A stretch of 64,000 nucleotides of DNA from Inquilinus ginsengisoli_A. GTDB taxonomy: Bacteria > Pseudomonadota > Alphaproteobacteria > DSM-16000 > Inquilinaceae. Shown piece by piece: positions 34,726-42,517 of this stretch. The translations under genes were made by a program, and so were the position numbers. The notes below the pieces were generated by a model. That model worked only from the letters and a program-made list of their open reading frames with translations, had not been told where the DNA came from and did no database searches. The stretch lies in assembly GCF_031453975.1 (NCBI RefSeq), contig NZ_JAVDPW010000003.1, positions 124,001 to 188,000 of the forward strand, in the 5' to 3' direction. Numbering within the stretch: the stretch's first letter is position 1; each line of letters starts with the position of its first letter.

Positions 34726-35499
34726 ATGACCGATCCGAACGGACTGAAGGGCAGGCACGCGCTGGTGACCGGCGGCGGCAGCGGCATCGGCGCCGCGATC
34801 GCGGCGGCGCTGGCGGGTCGCGGGGCGACCGTCACCGTGGTCGGCCGCACCGAGGCGCGGCTGGCCGAGACCGTCGCCGCCGGGCGGGCCCTGGCCTATG
34901 CCGTGGCCGACGTCACCAAGCCGGACCGGCTGGAGGCCGCCTTCGCCCGGCTGGTCGCCGACCATGGCCCCATCGACATCCTGGTCAACAATGCCGGGGC
35001 GGCGGAATCCGCGCCCTTCGCCCGCACCGATCGGGCGATGTGGGACCGGATGATCGGCCTGAACCTCGGCGCGGTGTACGAAGCCACACGGCTGGTGCTG
35101 CCGGGGATGATCGAGCGCGGCTGGGGCCGCATCGTCAACGTCGCCAGCATCGCCGGGCTGGCCGGCTATCCCTATGTCGCCGCCTATTGCGCCGCCAAGC
35201 ACGGGGTGGTCGGGCTGACCCGGGCCCTGGCGCGCGAGGTCGCGGCCAAGGGCGTCACCGTCAACGCCGTCTGTCCCGGCTACACCGACACCGAGCTGGT
35301 GCGCGACGCCGTCACCCGGATCGAGGCCAAGACCGGCCGCAAGTCGGACGAGATCCTGGCCGAGTTCACCCGGGTCAACCCGCAGGGCCGCCTGGTGCTG
35401 CCGGAGGAGGTCGCGGCCGCCGTCGCCTGGCTGGCCGGGCCCGACGCCGCCAGCGCCAACGGCATCGCGCTGCCGATCGCCGGCGGCGAGGTCACGTGA
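34726..35499 (+). CDS. Short-chain dehydrogenase/reductase (3-hydroxyacyl-CoA dehydrogenase candidate)
   Basis: Classical SDR of 257 aa: cofactor motif TGGGSGIG (15-22), NNAG in LVNNAGAAES, catalytic Ser in NVASIAG, and Y154/K158 in YCAAK. A GGGAGG lies 7 bp before the ATG. As first gene of an operon with enoyl-CoA hydratase, acyl-CoA dehydrogenase and an aryl-CoA ligase, it probably oxidises a 3-hydroxyacyl-CoA formed after ring cleavage. Similar SDR genes occur in the aerobic 2-aminobenzoyl-CoA clusters described in Azoarcus evansii. Confidence 0.87.
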   Translation: MTDPNGLKGRHALVTGGGSGIGAAIAAALAGRGATVTVVGRTEARLAETVAAGRALAYAVADVTKPDRLEAAFARLVADHGPIDILVNNAGAAESAPFARTDRAMWDRMIGLNLGAVYEATRLVLPGMIERGWGRIVNVASIAGLAGYPYVAAYCAAKHGVVGLTRALAREVAAKGVTVNAVCPGYTDTELVRDAVTRIEAKTGRKSDEILAEFTRVNPQGRLVLPEEVAAAVAWLAGPDAASANGIALPIAGGEVT

Positions 35500-35533
35500 G
35501 GACGAGATGCTGGTCTCTGGTTCCTTCTTTCTT

Positions 35534-35613
35534 TGTCATTCCCGCGAAAGCGGGAATCTCGTCGGCATCGTCATGCCGGGCGGCAAGGAGATCCCCGCTT
35601 TCGCGGGGATGAC
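35534..35613. repeat. Dispersed hairpin repeat of the TTCCCGCGAAAGCGGGAA type
   Basis: A two-hairpin element bounded by TGTCATT and GGATGAC lies between the SDR and enoyl-CoA hydratase genes. The left hairpin is TTCCCGCGAAAGCGGGAA and the right one TCCCCGCTTTCGCGGGGA. It is a different sequence family from the CTTGACC-type repeats at 6982, 37693, 43778 and 50001, but shares their end motifs. It interrupts an apparent operon and could produce uneven expression or mRNA processing. Confidence 0.75.
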
Positions 35614-35649
35614 GATGGTTTTTGGTTTCCGGTGCGTCTCGAGGCCAGA

Positions 35650-36480
35650 ATGACCGATCCGATCGTCGCCGCGCCGCTGAGCGGATACCGCGCCCGCCAC
35701 TTCCTGTGGTCGGTCGAGGGCAAGGTGGCGACTGTCACCCTGAACCGGCCGGAGCGGAAGAACCCGCTGACCTTCGACAGCTATGCCGAACTGGTGGCGG
35801 TGTTCCGGGCGCTGGCAGCCGACACCGAGATCAAGACGGTGGTGGTGACCGGCGCCGGCGGCAATTTCTGCTCCGGCGGCGACGTGTTCGAGATCATCGG
35901 CCCGCTGCTGGACCGCGACATGGCGGGGCTGCTGGAGTTCACCCGCATGACCGGCGACCTGGTCAAGGCGATGCGCGCCTGCCCGCAGCCGATCGTGGCG
36001 GCGGTCGACGGTGTCTGCGCCGGTGCCGGGGCGATCCTGGCCATGGCTTCCGATTTGCGGCTGGGGACGGAGCGCAGCCGCACCGCCTTCCTGTTCACCC
36101 GTGTCGGCCTGGCCGGCTGCGACATGGGCGCCTGCGCGATCCTGCCCCGCATCATCGGCCAGGGAAGGGCGTCAGAGCTGCTGTTCACCGGCCGCAGCAT
36201 GGGCGGGGCGGAGGCGGAGCGCTGGGGCTTCCTGAACCGGCTGGTCGAGCCGGAGGCGCTGCAGGACGAGGCGGCGGCCCTGGCCCGCTCGCTGGCCGAC
36301 GGCCCGACCTTCGCCCATGCCATGACCAAGCGGATGCTGCACCAGGAATGGGACATGGGCGTCGACCAGGCGATCGAGGCGGAAGCCCAGGCCCAGGCGG
36401 TGTGCATGCAGACCCGGGATTTCCGCCGCGCCTTCGACGCCTTCGCCGCCAAGTCCAAGCCGGTGTTCGAGGGAAACTGA
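35650..36480 (+). CDS. Enoyl-CoA hydratase/isomerase family protein
   Basis: Crotonase-fold enzyme of 276 aa. It has VATVTLNRPERKNPLTFDSY, the oxyanion-hole strand GAGGNFCSGGDVFE, and DGVCAGAGAILAMASDLRLG, where the second oxyanion Gly lies. The usual catalytic Glu position after the second motif is occupied by CDMGAC, so isomerase, hydrolase or lyase activity is as likely as hydration. It is followed 3 bp later by the acyl-CoA dehydrogenase. A beta-oxidation-like step on the aromatic breakdown product is inferred from the operon. Confidence 0.88.
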   Translation: MTDPIVAAPLSGYRARHFLWSVEGKVATVTLNRPERKNPLTFDSYAELVAVFRALAADTEIKTVVVTGAGGNFCSGGDVFEIIGPLLDRDMAGLLEFTRMTGDLVKAMRACPQPIVAAVDGVCAGAGAILAMASDLRLGTERSRTAFLFTRVGLAGCDMGACAILPRIIGQGRASELLFTGRSMGGAEAERWGFLNRLVEPEALQDEAAALARSLADGPTFAHAMTKRMLHQEWDMGVDQAIEAEAQAQAVCMQTRDFRRAFDAFAAKSKPVFEGN

Positions 36481-36483
36481 GCC

Positions 36484-37680
36484 ATGGCCGACCGCAGCTT
36501 CCTGGACTGGCCGTTCTTCGAGGACCGGCATCGCGCTTTGGCGCTGGAGCTCGACACCTGGGCCGCCACGGCGCTGCCGGGCCTGATCGACCATCATGAT
36601 GTCGATGCCTCGTGCCGCCGCCTGGTCGCGGCGCTGGGCGAGGCCGGCTGGCTGCGCCATGCCGTGCCGGCCAGCCATGGCGGGGTGTCGGCGCGGCTCG
36701 ATGTCCGCAGCCTGTGCCTGATCCGCGAGACCCTGGCGCGGCATGACGGGCTGGCCGATTTCGCCTTCGCCATGCAGGGGCTCGGCACCGGATCGATCAG
36801 CCTGTTCGGCACCGATGCCTTGAAGGACCGCATCCTGCCGCCGGTCCGCGACGGCCGCACCATCGCCGCCTTCGCCCTGTCCGAACCCGATGCCGGCTCC
36901 GACGTCGCTGCCATGAGCACGACCGCCGTGCCGGACGGGCCGGATGCGGTGCGGATCGACGGGGTGAAGACCTGGATTTCCAATGGCGGCATCGCCGACC
37001 ACTATGTCGTGTTCGCCCGCACCGGCGAGGCGCCGGGCGCCCGCGGCCTGTCCGCCTTCCTGGTGCCGGCCGACGCCCCCGGCCTGACGGTGGCGGAGCG
37101 GATCGAGGTGATCGCGCCGCACCCGCTGGCCACGCTGCGCTTCGAGAATTGCCGGGTGCCGCTGTCCGACCGCATCGGCGGGGCGGGGGAGGGGTTCAAG
37201 GTCGCGATGGCGACGCTGGACGTGTTCCGCTCCACCGTCGGCGCCGCGGCGCTCGGCTTCGCCCGCCGGGCGCTGGACGAGGCGCTGGGCCGCGCCCGCA
37301 ACCGGCAGATGTTCGGCGCGCCGCTCAGCGACCTCCAGCTCAGCCAGGCGGCTTTGGCCGACATGGCGACCGAGATCGACGCCAGCGCCCTGCTGATCTA
37401 CCGCGCCGCCTGGGCCAAGGACCGGGGTGCTGCGCGGGTCACCCGTGAGGCCTCGATGGCCAAGATGTTCGCCACCGAGGCGGCGCAGCGGGTGATCGAC
37501 CGCGCGGTGCAGCTGTTCGGCGGCCTCGGCGTCATGCGCGGGGTGAAGGTCGAGGAGCTGTATCGCGAGATCCGGGCGCTGCGCATCTATGAGGGCGCCA
37601 CCGAGGTTCAGAAGATCGTCATCGCCCGCCAGTTGCTGGCGGAGGCTGAAGGACACACGGATGGGCGGCTTTGTCGCTGA
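36484..37680 (+). CDS. Acyl-CoA dehydrogenase
   Basis: FAD-dependent acyl-CoA dehydrogenase of 398 aa. The FAD/substrate motif AFALSEPDAGSDVAAMSTTA, the C-terminal RQMFGAPLSDLQLSQAALAD, LFGGLGVMRGVKVEELYRE and the catalytic Glu in YEGATEVQKIVIAR are all intact. It may desaturate a ring-derived or alicyclic acyl-CoA. It follows the hydratase by 3 bp and precedes a repeat element and the CoA ligase. Electrons would pass to ETF, which is not encoded in this window. Confidence 0.92.
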   Translation: MADRSFLDWPFFEDRHRALALELDTWAATALPGLIDHHDVDASCRRLVAALGEAGWLRHAVPASHGGVSARLDVRSLCLIRETLARHDGLADFAFAMQGLGTGSISLFGTDALKDRILPPVRDGRTIAAFALSEPDAGSDVAAMSTTAVPDGPDAVRIDGVKTWISNGGIADHYVVFARTGEAPGARGLSAFLVPADAPGLTVAERIEVIAPHPLATLRFENCRVPLSDRIGGAGEGFKVAMATLDVFRSTVGAAALGFARRALDEALGRARNRQMFGAPLSDLQLSQAALADMATEIDASALLIYRAAWAKDRGAARVTREASMAKMFATEAAQRVIDRAVQLFGGLGVMRGVKVEELYREIRALRIYEGATEVQKIVIARQLLAEAEGHTDGRLCR

Positions 37681-37692
37681 CCTTCCCTATCT

Positions 37693-37782
37693 TGTCATGC
37701 CACGGCTTGACCGTGGCATCCAGGGGCGGCCGGAGCGGCTCTTGGTGGCCCCTGGATTGCCCGGTCAAGCCGGGCAATGACA
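37693..37782. repeat. REP-like double-hairpin repeat, copy 2
   Basis: TGTCAT to ATGACA element with left hairpin GCCACGGCTTGACCGTGGC and right hairpin GCCCGGTCAAGCCGGGC around CCAGGGG/CCCCTGG. It is nearly identical to the copy at 43778. It lies between the acyl-CoA dehydrogenase and CoA-ligase genes, which run in the same direction, so unlike the other CTTGACC-type copies it sits inside an operon. Confidence 0.8.
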
Positions 37783-37821
37783 AGGAAAAGGGGTGGCAGA
37801 GATAGAAACGGGAGAGGCGTG

Positions 37822-39465
37822 ATGGAGACGATAAGCGCGCATATCGACCGCTTCGCCGGCGACAACCTTCCGCCGCGGGAGCAGTGGCCGGAGTTCCGCT
37901 TCACCCTGCCGGCGCTGCAGTATCCGGCGCGGCTGAACTGCGTGGCCGAGCTGCTGGACCGCCATGTCGCCGAAGGCCGTGGCGACCGACCATGCCTGAT
38001 CGGCCCTGATGTCGAATGGTCCTATGCCGAGCTGCTGGACCGGGTGAACCGCATCGCCCATGTGCTGGTGCGGGATTTCGGGCTGGTGCCCGGCCACCGC
38101 GTGCTGCTGCGGTCGGCCAACAACCCGATGATGGTCGCCTGCTACCTCGCCGCGCTGAAGGCCGGGGCGGTGGTGGTCGCCACCATGCCGCTGCTCCGCG
38201 CCAAGGAACTGGCCTTCATGATCGAGAAGGCACGGATCGGGCTGGCGATCTGCGACGCCAAGCTGCTGCCCGACCTGGAGGCGGCGCGGCCGCTGGCCCC
38301 GGCACTGCAGGACATCCTCAGCTTCGGCGGCGACGGCGCCGATCTCGAAGCCCGCATGGCCTCGGCCCCAACGGAGTTCGCACCCGTCGACACGGCGGCG
38401 GAGGATATCTGCCTGATCGGCTTCACCTCGGGCACCACCGGGGTGCCCAAGGGCACCATGCACCACCACCGCGACCTGCTGGCGATCTGCGACGCCTATT
38501 CCGGCCAGGTGCTGCAGCCGAACGAGTCGGACCGCTTCATCGGCAGCCCGCCGCTGGCCTTCACCTTCGGCCTGGGTGGGCTGGTGCTGTTCCCGATGCG
38601 GGCCGGGGCCTCGACCGTGCTGCTGGAGAAGGCGTCGCCGCCGGAGCTCTTGGACGGCATCGAGCGCTTCCGCCCGACCATCTGCTTCACCGCGCCCACC
38701 GCCTACCGCGCCATGCTGGGGCAGAAGGCGGGGCGCGACCTGTCCAGCCTGCGCCGCTGCGTCTCGGCCGGCGAGGCGCTGCCGCCCGCCACCTTCGAGG
38801 CGTGGCGCGACGCCACCGGGATCGAGATCACCGAAGGCATCGGCGCCACCGAGATGCTGCACATCTTCATCGCCTCGCGCCCCGGCGCGGTGCGGCCGGG
38901 CGCCACTGGCACGGTGGTGCCGGGCTATGAGGCGAAGATCGTCGACGCCGGTTTCAACACGCTGCCCGACGGCGAGGTCGGGCGGCTGGCGGTGCGCGGC
39001 CCGACCGGCTGCCGCTACCTCGCCGACGACCGCCAGCGCGCCTATGTCCAGGATGGCTGGAACGTGACCGGGGACACCTATCGCCGCGATGCCGACGGCT
39101 ATTTCTGGTACCAGGCGCGGTCGGACGACATGATCGTGTCCTCCGGCTACAATATCGCCGGGCCGGAGGTGGAGAACGCGCTGATGACCCATCCGGCGGT
39201 GCAGGAATGCGGCGTGGTCGGCGTGCCCGACCCGGACCGCGGCCAGATCGTGAAGGCCTATGTCGTGCTGAAGCCCGGCACGCCCGCCAATGCCGAGACG
39301 CTGAAGGCACTGCAGAACCATGTGAAGGCCGAGATCGCGCCCTACAAATACCCGCGGGCGATCGAATTCCTCGATCGGCTGCCGCGCACCGAGACCGGCA
39401 AGCTGCAGCGCTTCCAGCTGCGCCGCATCGCCGAAACCCCTGCCGCCGCGGTCAAGGCCTCATGA
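37822..39465 (+). CDS. Benzoate/2-aminobenzoate-CoA ligase family protein
   Basis: AMP-forming aryl-CoA synthetase of 547 aa that activates an aromatic carboxylate to its CoA thioester. The P-loop FTSGTTGVPKG is at 201-211; ITEGIGATEMLHIFIAS near 336-352 is characteristic of the benzoate-CoA ligase subgroup; the acyl-adenylate lysine is in RTETGKLQRF near the C-terminus. The ATG at 37822 follows GGGAGAGG. Kynureninase in the same operon produces anthranilate, so 2-aminobenzoate is the best guess for the substrate, as in the Azoarcus evansii pathway; benzoate itself is an alternative. Confidence 0.88.
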   Translation: METISAHIDRFAGDNLPPREQWPEFRFTLPALQYPARLNCVAELLDRHVAEGRGDRPCLIGPDVEWSYAELLDRVNRIAHVLVRDFGLVPGHRVLLRSANNPMMVACYLAALKAGAVVVATMPLLRAKELAFMIEKARIGLAICDAKLLPDLEAARPLAPALQDILSFGGDGADLEARMASAPTEFAPVDTAAEDICLIGFTSGTTGVPKGTMHHHRDLLAICDAYSGQVLQPNESDRFIGSPPLAFTFGLGGLVLFPMRAGASTVLLEKASPPELLDGIERFRPTICFTAPTAYRAMLGQKAGRDLSSLRRCVSAGEALPPATFEAWRDATGIEITEGIGATEMLHIFIASRPGAVRPGATGTVVPGYEAKIVDAGFNTLPDGEVGRLAVRGPTGCRYLADDRQRAYVQDGWNVTGDTYRRDADGYFWYQARSDDMIVSSGYNIAGPEVENALMTHPAVQECGVVGVPDPDRGQIVKAYVVLKPGTPANAETLKALQNHVKAEIAPYKYPRAIEFLDRLPRTETGKLQRFQLRRIAETPAAAVKAS

Positions 39466-39938
39466 CCGAAGCCCGCCCCCCGCGCGCCCGGCCCCTGGCC
39501 GCCGCCGACCTGCCGGCCGCCGCCTTCGCGGCAAGGCAGCCGATCCGGTTCGAGCATTGCGACACCGCCGGCATCGTCTTCTTCGCCCGCTACTTCACCA
39601 TGATGCAGGGCGCGGTGGAGGATTGGTTCGGGGTGGAGCTGGGGCTCGACTACGCCGGCATCATCCAGCGCCGGCGGGTCGGGCTCGGCTATGCCCATGC
39701 CGAATGCGACTATTTCAAACCGGGCCGGCTGGGCGATGTGCTCGGCCTGACCGTGCTGGTCGACACGATCGGGCGCAGCTCGATCGGCCTCGCCATCCAC
39801 GGCCATCGCGACGGCGAACCGGTGCTGGTCGGGCGGCTGGTGCTGGTGACCACGGATATCAACGAGGCAGCGGCGATCCCGGTCCCGGACGACATCCGGA
39901 GCGCGGTGGAATCCTATCAGCGGAGATGTGCGACGTGA
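39462..39938 (+). CDS. 4-hydroxybenzoyl-CoA thioesterase family (4HBT, hotdog fold)
   Basis: A 158-aa hotdog thioesterase with the active-site segment FEHCDTAGIVFFARYF (catalytic Asp D34) and the helix MQGAVEDWFG. The 4HBT family hydrolyses aryl- or acyl-CoA. Within an aryl-CoA operon it may release CoA from dead-end intermediates or produce the final acid. Its ATG overlaps the ligase stop (ATGA), showing tight coupling of CoA loading and release. Confidence 0.88.
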   Translation: MTEARPPRARPLAAADLPAAAFAARQPIRFEHCDTAGIVFFARYFTMMQGAVEDWFGVELGLDYAGIIQRRRVGLGYAHAECDYFKPGRLGDVLGLTVLVDTIGRSSIGLAIHGHRDGEPVLVGRLVLVTTDINEAAAIPVPDDIRSAVESYQRRCAT

Positions 39939-40366
39939 CCATGATCGGGCGACCCGAAAGCCGGGGGCCGGGCGGCCTGGTGGCGCTGCAGCCGGAAGGC
40001 TGGCCGGCGCCGAAGGGCTATGCCAACGGCATGATGGGGCGCGGCCAGGTGATCTTCGTCGGCGGCCAGATCGGCTGGGATGCGGAAGGCCGCTTCGCCG
40101 ACGGCATGGTCGGCCAGATCGCCCAGGCGCTGCGCAACATCCTGGCGGTGCTGGCCGAAGCCGGGGCCGGACCGCAGCACATCGCCCGGCTGACCTGGTA
40201 CGTCACCGACCTCGAGGCCTACCGCGCCAACCTCAAGCCACTCGGCCGCGCCTATCGCGAGGTGATGGGTGCGAACTACCCGGCCATGGCGGTGATGCGG
40301 GTGGTCGAGCTGGTCGAGCCCGACGCCCTGGTCGAGATCGAGGCCACCGCGGTGCTGCCGGAGTAA
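39935..40366 (+). CDS. RidA/YjgF family protein
   Basis: A 143-aa RidA-type protein (NGMMGRGQVIFVGGQIGWDA, then QIAQALRNILAVLAEAGAGP and WYVTDLEAYRANLKPLGRAY, ending VEIEATAVLPE). RidA proteins hydrolyse reactive enamine/imine intermediates, which matches a pathway passing through amino-substituted ring-cleavage products. I chose the GTG at 39935 because it overlaps the thioesterase stop and has CGGAG upstream; ATGs at 39926 and 39941 are alternatives. Confidence 0.88.
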   Translation: MTMIGRPESRGPGGLVALQPEGWPAPKGYANGMMGRGQVIFVGGQIGWDAEGRFADGMVGQIAQALRNILAVLAEAGAGPQHIARLTWYVTDLEAYRANLKPLGRAYREVMGANYPAMAVMRVVELVEPDALVEIEATAVLPE

Positions 40367-40370
40367 GGTC

Positions 40371-41216
40371 ATGACCACCCTCCGCTACGACGACCCGGAC
40401 TGGTGCGAGCGGGAGTACAACCCACGGGTCACCATCCCCGACCTCGCCGCCGTGTTCGGCCGCTGGGTCGAGACCGCCGCTGCCACCCGGGCGCGGCAGC
40501 CGCACCAGTCCGGCCTCGCCTATGGCGACGACCCGCGCGAGGTGCTGGACATCTTCCGCGCCGACCGGCCGCGCGGCACCGTGGTCTTCATCCATGGCGG
40601 CTACTGGCGCGCCTCGTCGAAGGACGAGGTGTCCTGGGCCGCTGCGGCGCTGGTCCCGGCCGGCTTCACCGTGGTGGTGCTGAACTATCCGCTGTGCCCG
40701 CAGACCACGATCGCCGGCATCACCGAGAGCTGCCGCCGCGCCATCGCCTTCGCCTGGACGGAACTGCTGGACGAGGCCGAGCGGCGGACGGTGATCGTCG
40801 GCGGCCATTCCGCCGGCGGCTACCTCACCGCCGCGATGCTGGCCACCGACTGGGCGGCGCGCGGCCTGCCGGCGGCGCCCTTCGCCGGCGGGGTGTCGAT
40901 CTCGGGCATCTTCGACCTGCGGCCGCTGCTGCGCACCAGCATGAACGAGCTGATCCGCCTGACCCCCGACCAGGCGACGGCCTGGAGCCTGCACGAGGTG
41001 CCGGAGCCGACGCTTGGCGCGCCGCTGGAACTGCTGGTCGGCGGCGCGGAGCCGTCGGAGTTCCACCGCCAGTCGGCGCTGATGGAAGCGGCCTGGCCGC
41101 GCCTCGCCCGCACGCCGATCACGGTGCCGGGCCGGCACCATTTCGACGTGGTGGAGGAGATCGGCCGCCACGGCACGTCGGTGTTCGATGCGGTGCTGCG
41201 GCTGGCGCGGAGCTGA
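40371..41216 (+). CDS. Alpha/beta hydrolase, kynurenine-formamidase-like
   Basis: A 281-aa alpha/beta hydrolase resembling the esterase-type (AFMID-like) kynurenine formamidases. It has EREYNPRVTIPD near the N-terminus, the oxyanion motif HGGYW at 75-79, the nucleophile S147 in GGHSAGG and a catalytic His in GRHHFDVVEE. It would convert N-formylkynurenine to kynurenine, directly before kynureninase, whose gene follows after 4 bp. No tryptophan 2,3-dioxygenase gene is in the window, so a related amide substrate is also possible. Confidence 0.82.
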   Translation: MTTLRYDDPDWCEREYNPRVTIPDLAAVFGRWVETAAATRARQPHQSGLAYGDDPREVLDIFRADRPRGTVVFIHGGYWRASSKDEVSWAAAALVPAGFTVVVLNYPLCPQTTIAGITESCRRAIAFAWTELLDEAERRTVIVGGHSAGGYLTAAMLATDWAARGLPAAPFAGGVSISGIFDLRPLLRTSMNELIRLTPDQATAWSLHEVPEPTLGAPLELLVGGAEPSEFHRQSALMEAAWPRLARTPITVPGRHHFDVVEEIGRHGTSVFDAVLRLARS

Positions 41217-41220
41217 GGCC

Positions 41221-42453
41221 ATGACCATCGACCGCGCCCAGTGCCAGGCCCTCGACCGCGACGACCCGCTGCGGGGCTGCTGCGACCGCTTCCTGCTGCC
41301 GGACGGCGTGCTGTATCTCGACGGCAACTCCCTCGGCGCCTTGCCGCAGGGCGTGGCCGCGCGGGTTGGGGCCACGGTGACGGAGGAGTGGGGGCGGGGG
41401 CTGATCCGGTCCTGGAACACCGCCGGCTGGTATGCCTCGCCGCAGCGTGCCGGGGCGAAGACAGCGCGGCTGATCGGGGCCGGGGCGCATGAGGTCACGG
41501 TCACCGACGCGATCTCGATCAACTTGTTCAAGCTGCTGGTCGCCGCCTGCCGGATGCGGCCGGACCGCACCGTGATCGTGGCCGAGGCCGGCAATTTCCC
41601 CTCCGACCTCTACGTCGTCGACAGCGTCGCCCGGATGATGGGCTGCAGCGTCCGCCGGGTCCGGGCCGGGGAGGTCGCGGCGGCGATCGACGGCGACACC
41701 GCGGTCGCCACCCTGTCCGAGATCAACTTCAAATCCGCCGAGCGCCAGGACATGGCGGCGGTGACCGCTTCCGCCCATGCCCAGGGCGCGCTGATCTTGT
41801 GGGACCTCGCCCATTCCAGCGGCGCGGTCGATGTCCGGCTGAACCAAGCCCGGGCCGATTTCGCCATCGGCTGCGGCTACAAATTCCTCAATGGCGGGCC
41901 TGGCGCGCCCGGCCATCTCTTCGTCGCCGAACGGCATCTCGCCGCGGTCGACCAGCCGCTGACCGGCTGGTTCGGCCATGCCGAGCCCTTCGCCTTCACC
42001 GAGGATTTCGCCCGGGCCGACGGCATCCGCAGCCTGCTGTGCTCGACCCCGCCGATGCTGTCGATGGCGGCCTATGAGACGGCGCTGGAGGCGTATGACG
42101 GCATCGCCATGGCGGATGTCGAAGCCAAGGCGCGGGCGATGGGCGACCTGCTGATCCGCCTGTTCGACGAAAGGCTGGCGCCGCTCGGCTGTCGGCTGGA
42201 AAGCCCGCGCGACGGGGCGCGGCGCGGCAGCCATGTCTCGATCGGCCACGATCAGGGCTATGCCGTCATGCAGGCGCTGATCGCCCGCGGCGTGATCGGT
42301 GACTTCCGGGCGCCGGATGTGATGCGCTTCGGTCTGACCCCGCTCTATCTCGGCTATGCCGATGTGTTCGACGCCGTGGCGGCGGTCGAGACGGTGATCG
42401 CCGGCCGGGTGTACGAGGCGCCGGAATTCCAGCGGCGCCACGCGGTGACCTGA
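41221..42453 (+). CDS. kynU: Kynureninase
   Basis: PLP enzyme that splits kynurenine into anthranilate and alanine. The 410-aa length is normal. Family marks are YLDGNSLG at 32-39, WNTAGWYASP, SEINFKSAERQDM, LWDLAHSSGAVDV (PLP Asp) and the Schiff-base lysine K221 in CGYKFLNGGPGAPG. It is the last gene of the aryl-CoA operon and provides the strongest clue that anthranilate is the operon's aromatic substrate. Confidence 0.93.
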   Translation: MTIDRAQCQALDRDDPLRGCCDRFLLPDGVLYLDGNSLGALPQGVAARVGATVTEEWGRGLIRSWNTAGWYASPQRAGAKTARLIGAGAHEVTVTDAISINLFKLLVAACRMRPDRTVIVAEAGNFPSDLYVVDSVARMMGCSVRRVRAGEVAAAIDGDTAVATLSEINFKSAERQDMAAVTASAHAQGALILWDLAHSSGAVDVRLNQARADFAIGCGYKFLNGGPGAPGHLFVAERHLAAVDQPLTGWFGHAEPFAFTEDFARADGIRSLLCSTPPMLSMAAYETALEAYDGIAMADVEAKARAMGDLLIRLFDERLAPLGCRLESPRDGARRGSHVSIGHDQGYAVMQALIARGVIGDFRAPDVMRFGLTPLYLGYADVFDAVAAVETVIAGRVYEAPEFQRRHAVT

Positions 42454-42517
42454 GCACGGGCATAGGCAAGGCCGGAGCGCCGGTTCTAGACTGGCGGCAT
42501 GACCCCGAGACCGGCCC

